A stretch of 64,000 bases of DNA from Macrosoma leucophasiata (GCA_036365455.1 JAWQUS010000008.1:19327501-19391500), one strand, 5' to 3'. Counted from the first letter of the stretch, positions 30,726 to 42,379 are shown. The notes: generated from the letters alone by a model not told the origin. Translations and numbers: made by a program.

Positions 30726-31777
30726 TAAAAATTTATTATAATTTGTACCAGGAACAAACGAGTTGCAATGGTAGAGATGCACTAGTATTATATCTATTAA
30801 ATGCATGTAATTTTGTCAAAAAAACCTAGCCTAACCTAACCATGTCGGTTTCACTGTAAATTTATTTTACGAGTTGATAAACAAACGCACATTCTTAGGG
30901 ACTAAATTAACATGTTCACCCTAACAAAGGTAACGAGTAAGGCTTGTCTCGCACTGTGGAATAACATAGCACGTTTTTTACTTTCAACCGCGAAGAATGA
31001 CTTGACTCAAAAAAACAAATTTGCACTTGACTTGCACTTCGGATAAAATATCTTGCGATTTTTAAGGATGGCGATGCCTTAAAAATACAACATCTTTCTT
31101 ACACCTAGTGTGAATGTATTGTATTTCACGTACCCCTTCGTTTGAGGTATCGTTGGATAGATCATCAAAAAATATTAAGCCTTAATTGCACCACAGTATT
31201 TGTTAAAGTTAAAATTATTGTAACATTTCACATCCTTCTCTAAAATAAAGAAATCTATTCTCTCTAATATAATAAATAGAAATCTGTTTTAAATAATCAT
31301 TTTAGTTTAATATACGCGAGATAAATCCGAAAACTAGTTTTATGTCAATGAGTGCAGCTCGCGAAAATCTAAGAACATACTATTATAGAAATCTGTTAAA
31401 CTTAGAGAACGCAAATGAGTGTGAATAGACAAGTATTAATTAGTTCTACTGACAATTTATTTGCTTTATGATAAGTATAAGGTTCGAGAAAAATCGGGCG
31501 GCAGTATTTTGCAGTGCACTGTTACCCTTAGTCAAAAAAGCTCGCCTCACTCGTTGACTGAAATTAACCTTCAAACCTAATACAGTCGGTTATGGGCGCT
31601 TTATATCACGAGGTGAAAAGGAAAAATGTACAGGGAACTGATCGCTCGAGTGCGAATTTGAGACCATGACCATGTAGCACACAACATTTTTCTCATACAA
31701 AACGGCTTTTAGAAAATGGTACCGTTAATGCTGCATCATCTATACATACACAAATATTAAATAACAGCTTTTTACTA
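30726..31777. other. AT-rich stretch with small shared repeats
   Basis: 31,196-31,262 carries TTGTTAAAGTTAAAATTATT, one arm of the palindrome at 41.8 kb. 31,294-31,345 (ATACGCGAGATAAATCCGAA) recurs inverted at 52.96-53.01 kb. No gene is recognised. Confidence 0.45.
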
Positions 31778-31835
31778 AATTCACGCGAGGTCCCTAACGG
31801 GGTAGGCAGAGAGGGTGGAGCGTCAGATATTCAGT
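31778..31835 (-). repeat. LINE 3' fragment
   Basis: CCCTAACGGGGTAGGCAGAG and GGAGCGTCAGATATTCAG match the LINE remnant at 23.2 kb. Confidence 0.4.
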
Positions 31836-32044
31836 AGTAATATTTTTCAATATATATATTTTACAAGATGAGTCCACAAACCTTTGTAACGTTGTATACA
31901 CGTACTACGCCGTATCACTTGTATGGATTGGTACCATGAGTGAAGTATTAAATACTTAATATGCCCACAAATATCGGACGTAAGTTACCTTAACGCGGTT
32001 TCACGTACGCGACACCGGCGCATCGGCATCGCAATGAGGCCTGC

Positions 32045-32628
32045 TGCGCTCGGCCGGTCGTTGTCGCGCTGTGGTGCTTGAGGTGGGGATGACGCACCAC
32101 TCCCGGTGACTCCCGGCTCCCGGCGATCGACGCGCCACCGCACAATTGCGTTATAATTCTTTGATTGCATATTATTATTATGATATTTAATAAGATGTTT
32201 TTTATCTACTTATATTTTATTTACTTTGGTATTAATCTATTTATTATTGTTTGTACCTACTAGTATGTATTACATTTATCGTTTAATTAAGTATGTTATT
32301 TTAATGGCTTATTATCTGTTTTATATCCGTATGTATGTACCTTGTATAAGTATTAGTACAATTATCCTTTATTATAAATTTGACATCCGTGGTTCACTCA
32401 CTAAGGGTCCTGTTGAAAACCAGCGTCAGGTACCTTTTATATGAAGGTACCTGACATTTGCTGAACAGGACACCTTTTTGGCAGCCGTGAGACACATATT
32501 ACGTGTATAGGTATGTATTAATTTTTAGAAAATGTGTTGTCTTTTCTCTGTTACCTGTTACGTTTTATGTCTGTTTTATGTGTCTCGTTGTGTGTCAAAT
32601 AAATGTTTCTTATCTTATCTTATCAATA
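32045..32628 (+). mobile_element. Family H LINE 3' end, copy 2
   Basis: Sense-strand copy nearly identical to 10,114-10,700. The GC-rich left part is followed by a 3' UTR with a two-tier stem-loop (32,407-32,471), AATAAATG and a TTATCTTATCTTATC tail. Shared length and near identity imply recent copying. 5' truncation at the same place in both could also be a real 5' boundary of a short element. Confidence 0.65.
32407..32471 (+). other. Two-tier RNA stem-loop in family H
   Basis: Inner stem GTCAGGTACCTT/AAGGTACCTGAC (12 bp, 7-nt loop, 32,425-32,455). Outer stem GTCCTGTT/AACAGGAC plus CAGC/GCTG encloses it. The same structure is present at 10,275-10,339. Stem-loops near the 3' end of LINE RNA can be the recognition signal for the element's reverse transcriptase. 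Confidence 0.6.
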
Positions 32629-32675
32629 ATAATGCTAATAAAGTACATTAAATCAACAAACAAAACATTACACTT

Positions 32676-32960
32676 TCTGCTGGTGGTAACGCTCCAGTGA
32701 CGGAGCTCGCGGGCGTAGGCACCACCGCATTACCTAATATACTTGCCGCTAAATGGTAGTGTTCAGCACTATCGTGTGTCGGTCAGTTGATAATGTACGG
32801 CCCTGTAATTTCCGGCATAGAGGCACACCTTAGGCCTCAGGAGTGGTAACGCATCTGCATTTTGACCTTGGTCTTTGTGTATGTGTCTATAGGCTGCAGT
32901 CATCACTTAACATCAATGTGAACTGCATGCTTGTAAGCCACTTCCATTACATAAAAAATT
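32676..32960 (+). repeat. Family A interspersed element
   Basis: Full length, 5' end CTGGTGGTAACGCTCCAGTG, 3' end CACTTCCATTACATAAAAAA. Confidence 0.8.
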
Positions 32961-33494
32961 TACACACAGTATTATGCATTTATTTAATGGAAATCGCCTA
33001 GAGGCACTTCTGCCAGCATCATGTCTGGTAGATAATAATTAATAATATAAAAGAATGTCATATAATATGAAATTTAAAATATTGGTAACAACACAATAAG
33101 TTATATTCACATTATTAATGTCAAAATATTAAACATAATTTACATGTGCTCTGTACCAAGCCTGTGGTAAAACGGTTCCACCATAGACGTACGTTATAGA
33201 ATTCAAACTGAATTATATTTTATGTATTTGTATTTCGTTCGAATTCCGACCATTGAGCGATCTCTAGTCAATATTATAATCATGCACCCTACAAATAATA
33301 CATTACTGCTCGCAGCGTACATCAAAAGTGCCCAGAAGTTTATCCAAAGGCTGTAAATTTTATTATTTCTATCAATTATTCTAAAACGTGAAACATAAAA
33401 TAAATCAAAGTTTGTTTATAAATAAAATTGTTAAAAAAAAGTTGTCTCAAAAATGAGTGTTGCTATATTACTGAAATTATTAAATTACTATATC
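32961..33494. other. AT-rich spacer
   Basis: Nothing recognised. Confidence 0.45.
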
Positions 33495-33712
33495 TTGTTA
33501 TCTATATACTATAACAAACTCTTCAGCTTTATAAAAAGCTGAAGAATTTGTTTGTTTGTTAGAACGCGCTAATCTCAGGAACTACTAGTCCGATTTGAAA
33601 AGTTTTTACAGTATTACATAGCTCATTTATCGAGAAAGGCTATGGGCTATATCATCACGCTATGAATAATAGGAACGGAGCAGACCGGGCGACGCCGGGG
33701 CGGGCCGCTTGT
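33495..33712 (+). mobile_element. Family G-related Helitron-like element
   Basis: Starts with a small snap-back CTTCAGCTTTATAAAAAGCTGAAG and (GTTT)n. The conserved CTACTAGTCCGATTTGAAAA follows, and it ends GGGGCGGGCCGCTTG|T. The final CTTG replaces CTAG, so the 3' terminus may be mutated. Confidence 0.5.
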
Positions 33713-34050
33713 TGAAAATAAATATAATTTTCAGAATCACACTTGCGATAAATCCGAAAATTGTACCGATATTGCTTTATTACACCAGTAAAATATAATG
33801 AACGTCGCCATGGTTGTATTCTGATACGTCACAGTTTCGGCCATCGTTGCCACATCGCGGACGGCATGAGAATGTAAAGCTCGGCCAATATCTCTTATTA
33901 AAAATTGGATACAGACTTTGTTATTAAAATTCCGTTATGCGATAGAGAAATCCGTTCCGTGTAGTTGGTGGATTTCGAATGTTACCTTCCATCCAGCATA
34001 ACTTTTATATATGTAAAAACTGAAGAATCCATCGGTAAAGTATCCGGAGC
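33713..34050. other. Spacer without recognised features
   Basis: Nothing recognised. Confidence 0.4.
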
Positions 34051-34054
34051 TATC

Positions 34055-34150
34055 GGAAGCTAAGGTGTAAAGCGACAGGACTGGTTTTGAGGTAGCAGAT
34101 TCAATCCCTGCCCGAAATCAATTTTTTCCTTCCGTTTTTTCACTCGCAAA
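34055..34150 (+). repeat. Family T tRNA-like fragment
   Basis: AGCTAAGGTGTAAAGCGACA and GTAGCAGATTCAATCCCTGC, then CCGAAATCAATTTTTTCCTT, match the tRNA-like unit at 52.4 kb without the inversion. Confidence 0.5.
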
Positions 34151-34217
34151 TACTATTGCGTAAATTAAAACATTATTGATTCAGATTTAACAGAATGGTC
34201 ACTTTTCGCGCAATCTT

Positions 34218-34848
34218 AAAGCGCAATTCACATAGGAAGCGGGTGCGTGTCGGGCGCGGGTCGGGTCAGGAATACGGCGGGTCAAATTCCTTGCATTTAT
34301 ATGGAAGATTAGAGGAGAAAAGCTAGTATTCAATTTTATTTAAGTTATTGAGAGTATTTTATACCTTCTGTAGGGTTTCTGTGGGCGATATCCTATTCCT
34401 CTTGAAGAAACCGTTGTTGAAGTAATGTCTTGCTCTTATCTATGTATGATATAAATATATATCATTTTAGTGTCGCAGAGATTATAATAATAGCATGATT
34501 AAAGTCTCATTAAAGTGCCCGCGGCCAACCCACCACCGACCCGCCACCGACCCGCGCCCGCGTTCAGTGTAAAAATAATGAACGGCGCGGCTCACGCGAC
34601 GAACAGGACCTGCGCCCGAATAGGTAAATAATATTTTGGAACTCGATAACACTTAACACAATGATTTATTTCCTGTATTTAACAAACTAAGCATTGTTTA
34701 TCAATAAGTACCTAATTGAGTAGAAATGTAATCAGTTGTAAAAAGTTCTCATAATTTTGGCATTTGTTCAGATTTTTTATGCAATGGGCCCAACGAGTTA
34801 TTTATCTTTCAATATTCGATCCGTGGCCCCTCTTTGGAATTGTGCTTT
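34218..34848. mobile_element. Possible MITE with GC-rich subterminal repeats
   Basis: AAAGCGCAATTC at the left is matched by inverted GGAATTGTGCTTT at the right. GGGCGCGGGTCGGGTC at about 34,253-34,268 is mirrored by GACCCGCCACCGACCCGCGC at about 34,537. No target duplication was found. The ends are provisional. Confidence 0.3.
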
Positions 34849-34879
34849 GTGAGTTAATATACATATTAAACATCATCTG

Positions 34880-35172
34880 GTACTGGTGGTAGAGTTATAG
34901 TTCCAGTGTAGGGACTCGAGGCCGTAGGCACCACCGCTAGTCTATCTGCTGCCAAATGGTAGTGTTCAGCACTATCGTGTTCCGGTTAGGTGGTAATGCA
35001 TGGCCTCGTAATAACCATCACAGGGTCATGCAAGCTAAGGTCTCAGGAGTGGCAGCGCAATTGCATTTTGAGGTCTGGTTTTTGTGCAGATAGATGTCTA
35101 TAGGCTGCAGTCATCACTTAACAGTCATGTGAACTGCTTGCTTGTTTACTTGCCACCTTCATTACATAAAAA
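34880..35172 (+). repeat. Family A element, diverged
   Basis: The 5' hairpin is disturbed by an insertion (GAGTTATAGTTCCAGTGTAG); the remainder through CTTCATTACATAAAAAG is complete. Confidence 0.7.
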
Positions 35173-35189
35173 GCAATATATATATAAAA

Positions 35190-35499
35190 ACGTAACTTCA
35201 CGCCTGTATTCCCCGAAGGGCTAGGCAGAGGTAAATGCATGCATTCAAACATACATGCAAACACTCACGATTCGACGGGTAAGTTTTTGGCCCATGTAAC
35301 AGTGGCGAGCCAGTTGACCTCTCCGGGCACATTACCAAACTTCGAGGTACTGGGAAATTGCCAAAAAATGGAAAAATCCCAATAGAACCAGATATAAAGG
35401 ACTTTACACCATTATCTCTGATAGTCCCCTACCCGGGAATCGAACCTTGGATCCCAGCGCAGTAGTAGTGACCTGCTACCACTAGGCTACTGAGGCAGT
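35190..35499 (-). repeat. Family B tRNA-derived SINE
   Basis: Full-length minus copy: 3' end at 35,190 (GTAACTTCACGCCTGTATTC), B box complement GGGAATCGAACC, head complement GCTACCACTAGGCTACTGAG at about 35,474-35,493. It directly follows a family A element. Confidence 0.8.
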
Positions 35500-36831
35500 T
35501 TAATATGTATCTTCCCAATTGTTAAATAGTGGGTAGTGACTTCGCGTCTTGTAATAGGAAATCGGACAACTTTTGAGAATGTGTCTAAAATTATTTTTGT
35601 ACGTTTATTTAACCATAAAATATAAATTTTATAATTTAAACATGTTAAAGTACCACAAACTACACATAAAATTTATAATTTCAAAAATGCCGCGTAAACG
35701 GTGAAGAACCGTGTGACGTCAACTGGTCGCAATCAAAGTGAAGCTTTTATTTTCATACGACTAACCAAGTGCAAATTAATTTTGTTGAATTTCGTATAAC
35801 TTATTATTTGTGAAATAACGTAGAAAATATGCAAAAAAAGAGCCAAGAAGTCAAAGTATCACTAGTGTTAAATATTTGTTGTACGAACATATGACGTCAC
35901 GTCCTGTGATTGATGTTTCGGTCAACATGGAGCACAGATAAAAAATATTAAAATTATAAATCATTAGTATTTCACGTAAATGTTTAATGAGTCATCGTAT
36001 TTTACAAACATTCATTCTAATCATAGTTTACATTTATTTTCGATAGCTGTCCGATTGCCTTTTGTTCACAGAGTTTGTTATTTATGTATATAAAAAAAAT
36101 ATATTATATCTTCAACGTTTTGCAACAGACTGTACCAATATAGCGTATGCTTTGGCCGCTCCCACACTCAAAAGTTATATGATGGCAGCATGCACAACTT
36201 GCTTACGAAGTTTGTCAAGTTTTGATGGCTTTTACATCAGTGGACATTTCTGTTACGAAGACAGGGCTCGATAAACTGACTGGACTGGACTTCGCTGATG
36301 TCAAAGTTCAAATAATGAAGATTTAGGACAAAGCCTCTATCAATCTAGCAACCTCTAGCGATCTACGTGGATTTCTTACTTCAATATTTCAATATCTGTT
36401 TCAACATTTAAGGTCGGTCAATTTTCATCTAGGTATTTACTTAAACAAAACTTTTTATTTTATATTATTATAGTCTTTAAGGCTATCGCGAAAAGGCAGA
36501 CAAGCAGACGCGTCTGGGGAATTGTTTTATAATACGAACCTATAAAATATTCTAATCATTAAAAAACCTATTATTTGATGTGCCATAACAATATATTTTG
36601 AAGACTTTTTAAAATTTTTCCAATGTCTGAAATTTATTTGTTTACATTTTACACGTCTTTGTTAAAGTTACAGATTTACATTTTGTTTTCTAAAGTTCAT
36701 CTAAATCGGCGCAATATTTTCAGAAAAAAAATGGCTGTGACAAGGTGTGGTGTGGTGTACGAAAAGTGCCCAGCGTCACTCTCTTTGACGTGATCTCTTT
36801 GACGATAGTGGCACGCATTTTTTAATTATTA
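35500..36831. other. AT-rich unique stretch
   Basis: No repeat family of this window is seen. The 70-codon frame at 36,062 has no domain and no convincing splice context. Confidence 0.5.
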
Positions 36832-37026
36832 TTTATGTAAAGGAAGTAGCAAACAAGCATGCGGTTCACATTGATGTTAAGTGATGACTGCAGCCTATAG
36901 ATACCCACACAAAGACCAAGGTCAAAATACAGATGAGTTACCACTCCTGAGACCTAAGGTGTTATGCCTCTGTGCCGGAAATTACAGGGCCGTACATCAC
37001 CACCTGACTGGAACTACTGAACATTA
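36832..37026 (-). repeat. Family A element, 5'-truncated
   Basis: T run and TATGTAAAGGAAGTAGCAAA through CACCTGACTGGAAC; the 5' hairpin third is missing. Confidence 0.7.
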
Positions 37027-37207
37027 ACGTGTAAACATAATCATGTCAACGTGAAATTTACTCTGTCTGTTTGTCTGTTACGTATTAACACGAAGACCAT
37101 TTAAAATCTGAAAAAGTACGTTAACTACTTTTTGTGTAAAAACCAGAGTGCAAGCAAAGTCGCAGGTAACAACTCTAGTATTATATAAAGATGTCCCTTC
37201 CATAGGT

Positions 37208-37521
37208 AGGAACGTAACTTCACGCCTGTAATTCCCGAAGGAGTAGGCAGAGGTATATGCATGCATTCGAGCAGACATGCAAACACCCACGATTCGCCGG
37301 TTATTTTTTTTGGCCCATGTACCAGGTGGCGAGCCTGTTGATATCTCCTGGCACATTACCAAACTTCGAGATAATGGGAAATTTCCAGAAAATGGGAAAA
37401 TCACAATAGAACCGGAGATAAAGGACTTTACACCATTATCTCTGATAACCCCCTACCCGGGAATCGAACCCAGGACTTCAGCGTAGTAGTAGTGGCCTGC
37501 TACCACTAGGCTACCGAGGCA
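37208..37521 (-). repeat. Family B tRNA-derived SINE
   Basis: Full-length copy with CGGGAATCGAACCCAGG (B box complement) and TGCTACCACTAGGCTACCGA (A box complement). The 108-codon minus frame crossing it is not a gene. Confidence 0.8.
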
Positions 37522-38569
37522 GTCAAATACAATAGGTAGGATATAGAATTAAATAAAACTACTGAAACATGTATTTTATTGGAGTCAAATGCAATGCGTA
37601 TACCATGTTTCTGAATATCTCCAAAAAGTTTCCCGTAATGAAAACGCAAAACAATCTTTGCTAAGAGAAGAGACATTAAAGTTCGCGCATAGAACAAAAC
37701 TTGTTGCACGAGTGAAAACTTTTATGCACTTTTTATAATTTTACAGAATAATGCATTTCGAATATGTAGTACCGTAAGCGACAATTTATGTACATTCCTC
37801 AAACATAATGATTTTCAATTAAAGATAGCGTGTTGCGAGCGACCCAATATTAAACATTTATAAATTTTTTTTCGCCCCAACATAAAGCAAACCCAACATT
37901 TACGGCACAGCAAAAGGAAATAATTTTACTTAGACCACCGAAGTTTCGCATAAAAACGTCGTCGGCCTGAAGGTCAGCTGTACATGTATTGCCGCAAACA
38001 AATGCCTGCTTGCTAGTTGTTCACTGAAAACTTGACTCCAAGGTACAAGCATCGTGGGTACCTCAAATCGATAGCCGGACGGAGGTCGGCGCGCCAGTCC
38101 TTCTGATTCGCAAGCCCAAGGTGAAACTTTACTAGTTATTTTTAAGGTCGAATAATGTTCAATGTCAAAACAGCCGCAGAACTAAATTGGTTGTATCAGA
38201 ACCTATTCACACGCAGCCCAGCGCCATATATATTTAAAACAGTTAAAACCTTTGTTTCCTCGCTAGATGTGGACAACTTGGTCAATATTTTTTGTGTTAC
38301 CCAAACATGTTCCTTTTAGTCGCAGCGTTGATTATAATCGATAACTTACTGAAAATTATCTCATATGGTGTAGAGGAATATAATTCGCCTAATGCTCAAA
38401 GTGGTGAAATTTAATAAGAAGTACTGATACTTTGATTTGTAAGTTTTATTAGAAAAATCAAAAAGTAAAACACAAGAAACCGCACGTGTTCAAAGTAACA
38501 ACATACGCCGCCGGTAACTTTGCACCATCAACAATAAAATTGAAATAAGTTTGTATCAGAGTGACGTAC
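37522..38569. other. Spacer, becoming GC-richer to the right
   Basis: No repeat family is seen. If the exon at 38,570-38,931 is real, this would be its downstream intron on the minus strand. Confidence 0.4.
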
Positions 38570-38931
38570 CTCTTTCGCGGCTTCCTCCGCGGCCTCCGGC
38601 GCTCTCCCTCGAGCTCGTTCTCCAGCCCCCGGCGCCTCGGCCCCGCTGCTCCTCGACGCCGCTCCAGCTTGCGTTCTTGCTGGACCTCTCGTATCTCATC
38701 AACTACGGCCACGCGGGGCACGCAGTCATCCTCTTCGATTGGTTTTGGGGTCTGCGGTGCGCCCATCCGAAGATGGCGTTGACGCCACCACAGTACCCAC
38801 GAGCTGATGTTATCGCGAATCTTGGAGAGGACCGACCCGGCGCCGACTTCCAACCCCACGGGCGGCAGCGTGACGATTTTTGGCAGCGATCTACGAGTGA
38901 AACAACCCGCGGCTCCTTTAAACTTAACGCA
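38570..38931 (-). CDS. Candidate internal coding exon, unknown product
   Basis: A minus-strand frame of about 120 codons is open from an acceptor-like CCTTCCACTAG|TGC (exon start 38,931) to a donor GAAAGAG|GTACGT (exon end 38,570; GT at 38,569-38,568). It begins shortly after an in-frame TAG in the putative intron. The N-terminal part includes LSKIRDNISSWVLWWRQR. The rest is charged: acidic PIEEDD, then EIREVQQERKLERRR and an Arg/Pro-rich basic end RRPRRKPRKR. There is no signal peptide or known catalytic motif. The first in-frame ATG lies mid-exon (about 38,770), in MGAPQTPKPIEEDD. GC-rich, unlike the flanks. I do not recognise a family. The opposite strand is also open, so chance is possible. 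Confidence 0.35.
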
Positions 38932-39560
38932 CTAGTGGAAGGTTCGATAGGATCGTAAGCTCAATAAAGCTATGGCAGTGATCGTAGCAATGTCGAGTAT
39001 GAACGTGTCCGCGTACGCCGAATCTTCAGTCTTCTGCGAGTCCACACAAGCGGTGACAAGCGTCGATGAAACTTAACTTAACTTAAAATTAGTTGGCAGG
39101 AATGTATGGTAGTGATTGTTGCTGTGCCATTTCTACGTGTTGCCGATGTTGTGTATGTAAATAGCGGTGGCATCGTCGGCACGATGCCGTGTGTACGTAG
39201 AGGCGATCATGACGGGTGCGCGCGGATGGTCAGCGGTGGAGTAAGCGTGGTTGACTGTCCGTCGCACTCAACAGATGTCGGAGTAAATAGCGTTACGTAA
39301 CGGCAGCGTACCGAACGCGGGCGTGAGGGCGCGACGGTGCCGGGCGCGCGAATGTCGCGGAGGCTTCGCTCAGTTCACTCGCTCGCATCGGATGGAGCCC
39401 GCACCCCTCCGCCGACACCCCCCGGCCCCCGTCCTGATAACGCCACCCACCACGGTACCTGTGCTACGAGGACGTCTCAACGCTATCGTCCTCAGTGTTA
39501 TAACTTCTTCGGCTCGGGCCTAATTTTCACGAGATTAATGTTCTGACACGTTCCTTCAAT
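38932..39560. promoter_or_regulatory. CpG-rich island
   Basis: A GC- and CpG-rich stretch in an AT-rich setting, richest at 39,150-39,480. It lacks any repeat family of this window and sits upstream (minus sense) of the candidate exon. Two TCAGT initiator-like sites on the plus strand lie near 39,370 and 39,493. It could be a promoter or 5' exon region. Open frames here are short and both-stranded, as expected for GC-rich DNA. Confidence 0.3.
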
Positions 39561-39972
39561 AAGGCTGCCGGCGATTTGCCGAGGCAGCTTGACTTTTCAC
39601 TCAATTTAATGTACATGCAACTTTGGCCTACTAATGACCTGTGGAAATATTCTATTAAACGTAATTGTTAAATCCGTGGTTGTTTATTGAAATCGATAGC
39701 GGGGTTTTTTGAATCTAAGTTATGTTCGCAACACATAAGGAAGATATTAATTTAAAGTTTAACAAGACTTTTGTGTGTTCTTATTGCAATTGGTTTCGAC
39801 GCCAACGCATTTGGTTCGTAGTAAAATACCTACAATGGTAGGAATGTTTTGGTTTTAGATAAGTATGGGTCTGTAAATTCAGATGAGTTATAATTATTAT
39901 TATTCACAATCTTAGACAAGATTCTACTTCTACGTAAACTTTACGTCTCATAACTTTAACAAGTAAAATTTT
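39561..39972. other. AT-rich spacer
   Basis: Nothing recognised. Confidence 0.4.
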
Positions 39973-40200
39973 TGGTGGTAGAGCCCCAGTGGAGCTCTGT
40001 TGGAGCTCAAGCTCCAACAGTCGAGTAATAACCATTGCATTACCTATTCTACTTGCCGCTAGTGGGAAGTGTTCAGCACTGTCATATTCCGATCAGTTGG
40101 TAATTATCTGGCAGAGGCAAAATTGCTTAAGGCTTATAATGCATCTACATTCAAACCTAAGATTTTTATGAAGATGTTCATTCCCTACAATATTAACTTA
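39973..40200 (+). repeat. Family A element, strongly diverged
   Basis: GGTGGTAGAGCCCCAGTGGA, an extra GGAGCTCAAGCTCC palindrome, then TACTTGCCGCTAGTGGGAAG and degraded 3' half. Confidence 0.55.
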
Positions 40201-40281
40201 GTATACTTTCCTCGTTTGAGCATATAAAAGATATAATCAATGAGTACATTTTAGAATTGGTCAAATCTCTATATATATAAA

Positions 40282-40520
40282 TCAATTGCTGTTCGTTAGT
40301 CTGGTTAAAACTCGAGAACGGCTGGACCGATTTAACTAATTTTGGTTTTGAATGAGTTTTGGATGTCCAGGGAAGGTTTAAAAGGTAAGAAAATATGAAG
40401 AAATTGAAGGGAAATAGTAAAAACTACAATTTTATTTTTCCATACCAATAGTCCGTATCTATCAAACCTTTGACACATTATTTCATTGTGAGGCAATACG
40501 AAGTTTGCCGGGTCAGCTAG
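40282..40520 (+). mobile_element. Family F Helitron-like element
   Basis: TCAATTGCTGTTCGTTAGTC after a TATATATATAAA tract, ending GCCGGGTCAGCTAG followed by T. Confidence 0.7.
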
Positions 40521-40802
40521 TAAATTATAAAACTTATCGCAGTAGAGACACATAAAATCAAAACAAAAACTAAAAAAATAAAAGACTAACGTAGACTGTC
40601 GATCAACATGCAAAATCTATGTACATACATTACAAAATTTTTTGCCGTTTTAAAGGAAGGTCCAGAGGGGTTCAGCGAAATTAGTTTAGCTTTGGCCTAT
40701 ATTGGATTAAGCGGCTACTCGATTAAAATCGGTTCATATGGATAATAAGGATAGGATCACCGCAAAACCAGTTACTGTTATCCTTTTTTAATAAAGATTA
40801 CG

Positions 40803-40918
40803 TAATGCCTACAGCGTAACTTTAGGAAACTACAATCTTGTGTTTCCCAAGGACTAGGCAGAGGTAAATCATCAATATATGCATGAACACATGCAACCAC
40901 GATTCACCAAGTTACGTT
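40803..40918 (-). repeat. Family B SINE, 3' fragment
   Basis: GACTAGGCAGAGGTAAATC and CAACCACGATTCACCAAGTT; degraded. Confidence 0.45.
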
Positions 40919-40934
40919 TTATACTTGTAGATGA

Positions 40935-41030
40935 AGAATGGGAGGTGTGTCAGGACCAGGATATCTGGCGCTCCACACTCTCTGCCTACCCCGTAAGAGA
41001 ATTGGCGTAAAGATACATTCATATACGTTT
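40935..41030 (+). repeat. LINE 3' fragment
   Basis: GTGTGTCAGGACCAGGATAT and CACTCTCTGCCTACCCCGTA match the LINE remnants at 14.1 and 23.2 kb. Confidence 0.5.
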
Positions 41031-41094
41031 AAAACATCATGTAGGTAAATGTAAAACATCTTTATATAGCCTTATTTAGAAGTTTATATAGCCC

Positions 41095-41285
41095 TCCGTT
41101 CTCTTTGGACTACGTCTTACCTTCCGAAGATCTTGCAATGGTCCATCTGGCGTACGCTAAACCTGCTATGATCGAATATGGCTCGATAGGACTGTTCCTC
41201 GAGAGTAAACTGTGTGATGTGGTGCTCCAAAGCAGGATATGACACATCTGCTCACCTGCCGACTGTGCTTAAACAGCTACAAAAA
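41095..41285 (+). pseudogene. LINE C-terminal Cys/His remnant
   Basis: Reads CGAPKQDMTHLLTCRLC in one frame, the CxxC...H...C-type tail at the end of jockey/R1-like reverse-transcriptase ORFs. Upstream traces (SCNGPSGVR) need another frame. Only the last part of the ORF remains. Confidence 0.5.
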
Positions 41286-41450
41286 GAGATTTGATAGAGG
41301 CTACAGACGCCTTTGCTGTAGGTATTATCGAAATGTTTGTGTAACAACATTTAACTGTTGCAGGCCATTGACACGAGAAGAAAAATATGTGATAATATGT
41401 AATGCGGTGGTGCCACAAGAAAAAAAAAGATAAAAACATCGTAGATTTGC

Positions 41451-41491
41451 AAAATAACGAATACCATAAATATCATGGTATTCGTTATTTT
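41451..41491. other. Perfect 17-bp hairpin
   Basis: AAAATAACGAATACCAT and its exact complement ATGGTATTCGTTATTTT with a 7-nt loop. It is too short for a typical miRNA precursor and no flanking pairing is visible. Confidence 0.6.
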
Positions 41492-41796
41492 ATTCTATAT
41501 AATTATTCCGTCCATATCGAATTCATAAATTTTCATTTACTTTTTATAGACTCGTAAAAAGAAAGGCGGTAAACGTAGGTAATACAAAAATATACCTAAC
41601 TGATATAAATACTGCAAAATGCAAAATGTATACGATTCGTTGTAACTTAGGCGATGTTCAAACGATTTTATGAAGTATATAGCCGCAAAGATTATTTATT
41701 ATACAATGCGTACAATGTTTAGTGTATTAGGTGTTTTTTTCCCACAAAGCAATAATCTACTGTCTGTGATTCAACACAAGCATGGGTTGCATCAAG

Positions 41797-41922
41797 ATAT
41801 TTGTTAAAGTTAAAGTTATCGTAACATTTCACATCCCTCTCTAACTTTAACAGATTTCTTTAAGTTAGAGAAGGATGTAAAACTTTACTTTAACAATATA
41901 TTTAACAAATATTTTGTTTCAA
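41797..41922. repeat. Small palindromic MITE-like repeat
   Basis: Arms 41,797-41,853 and 41,867-41,922 are imperfect inverted copies (ATATTTGTTAAAGTTAAAG; CATCCCTCTCTAACTT) with a ~13-nt loop. One arm recurs at 31,196-31,262, so it is a dispersed element. Confidence 0.55.
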
Positions 41923-42379
41923 CCGAACCTAAGTGATGTTTTGAATTTAAAAACGTGATATGATTGACACTATCGTGAAATCTAATGTAAACGTAACGGC
42001 TATAATCCTCGAAGTAGTAAGCAGAAACTGCATGCATTCAAGCATACATGCAAACTTTACTGCGGGTTTGAAGGTACTTTTTAGCTTCCCAGGCCTAAGA
42101 TTTAACAATTTTCATTACTGTTTCTTTTTCCTTTATCTATCTTTTTAATTATATTTTGTTGTTTAAGTATGTCATTATATTTTTATGTATTATGTATTAT
42201 ACTTATTTATTTGCGTGTACTATATATAATATTTATTCATATACTAATAACATGTAGGTATATGTATGTGTGTATATACATATGTATTTATTATAGTAGA
42301 TATTATTATTATATTGTCAACTAGTTTTTTTTTGTGTTCAATTATACAAGTTACCTACTATCTTTTGTTATTGCACCTT
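41923..42379. other. AT-rich spacer with a family B scrap
   Basis: 42,000-42,060 carries GCATGCATTCAAGCATACAT and CGAAGTAGTAAGCAGAAACT, a small minus-sense family B fragment. The same scrap recurs at 42,492-42,520. No gene. Confidence 0.4.

Noticed and set aside
30467..30829. 120-codon plus frame
   Set aside because: AT-driven composition, crosses a family M/N fragment, no domain.
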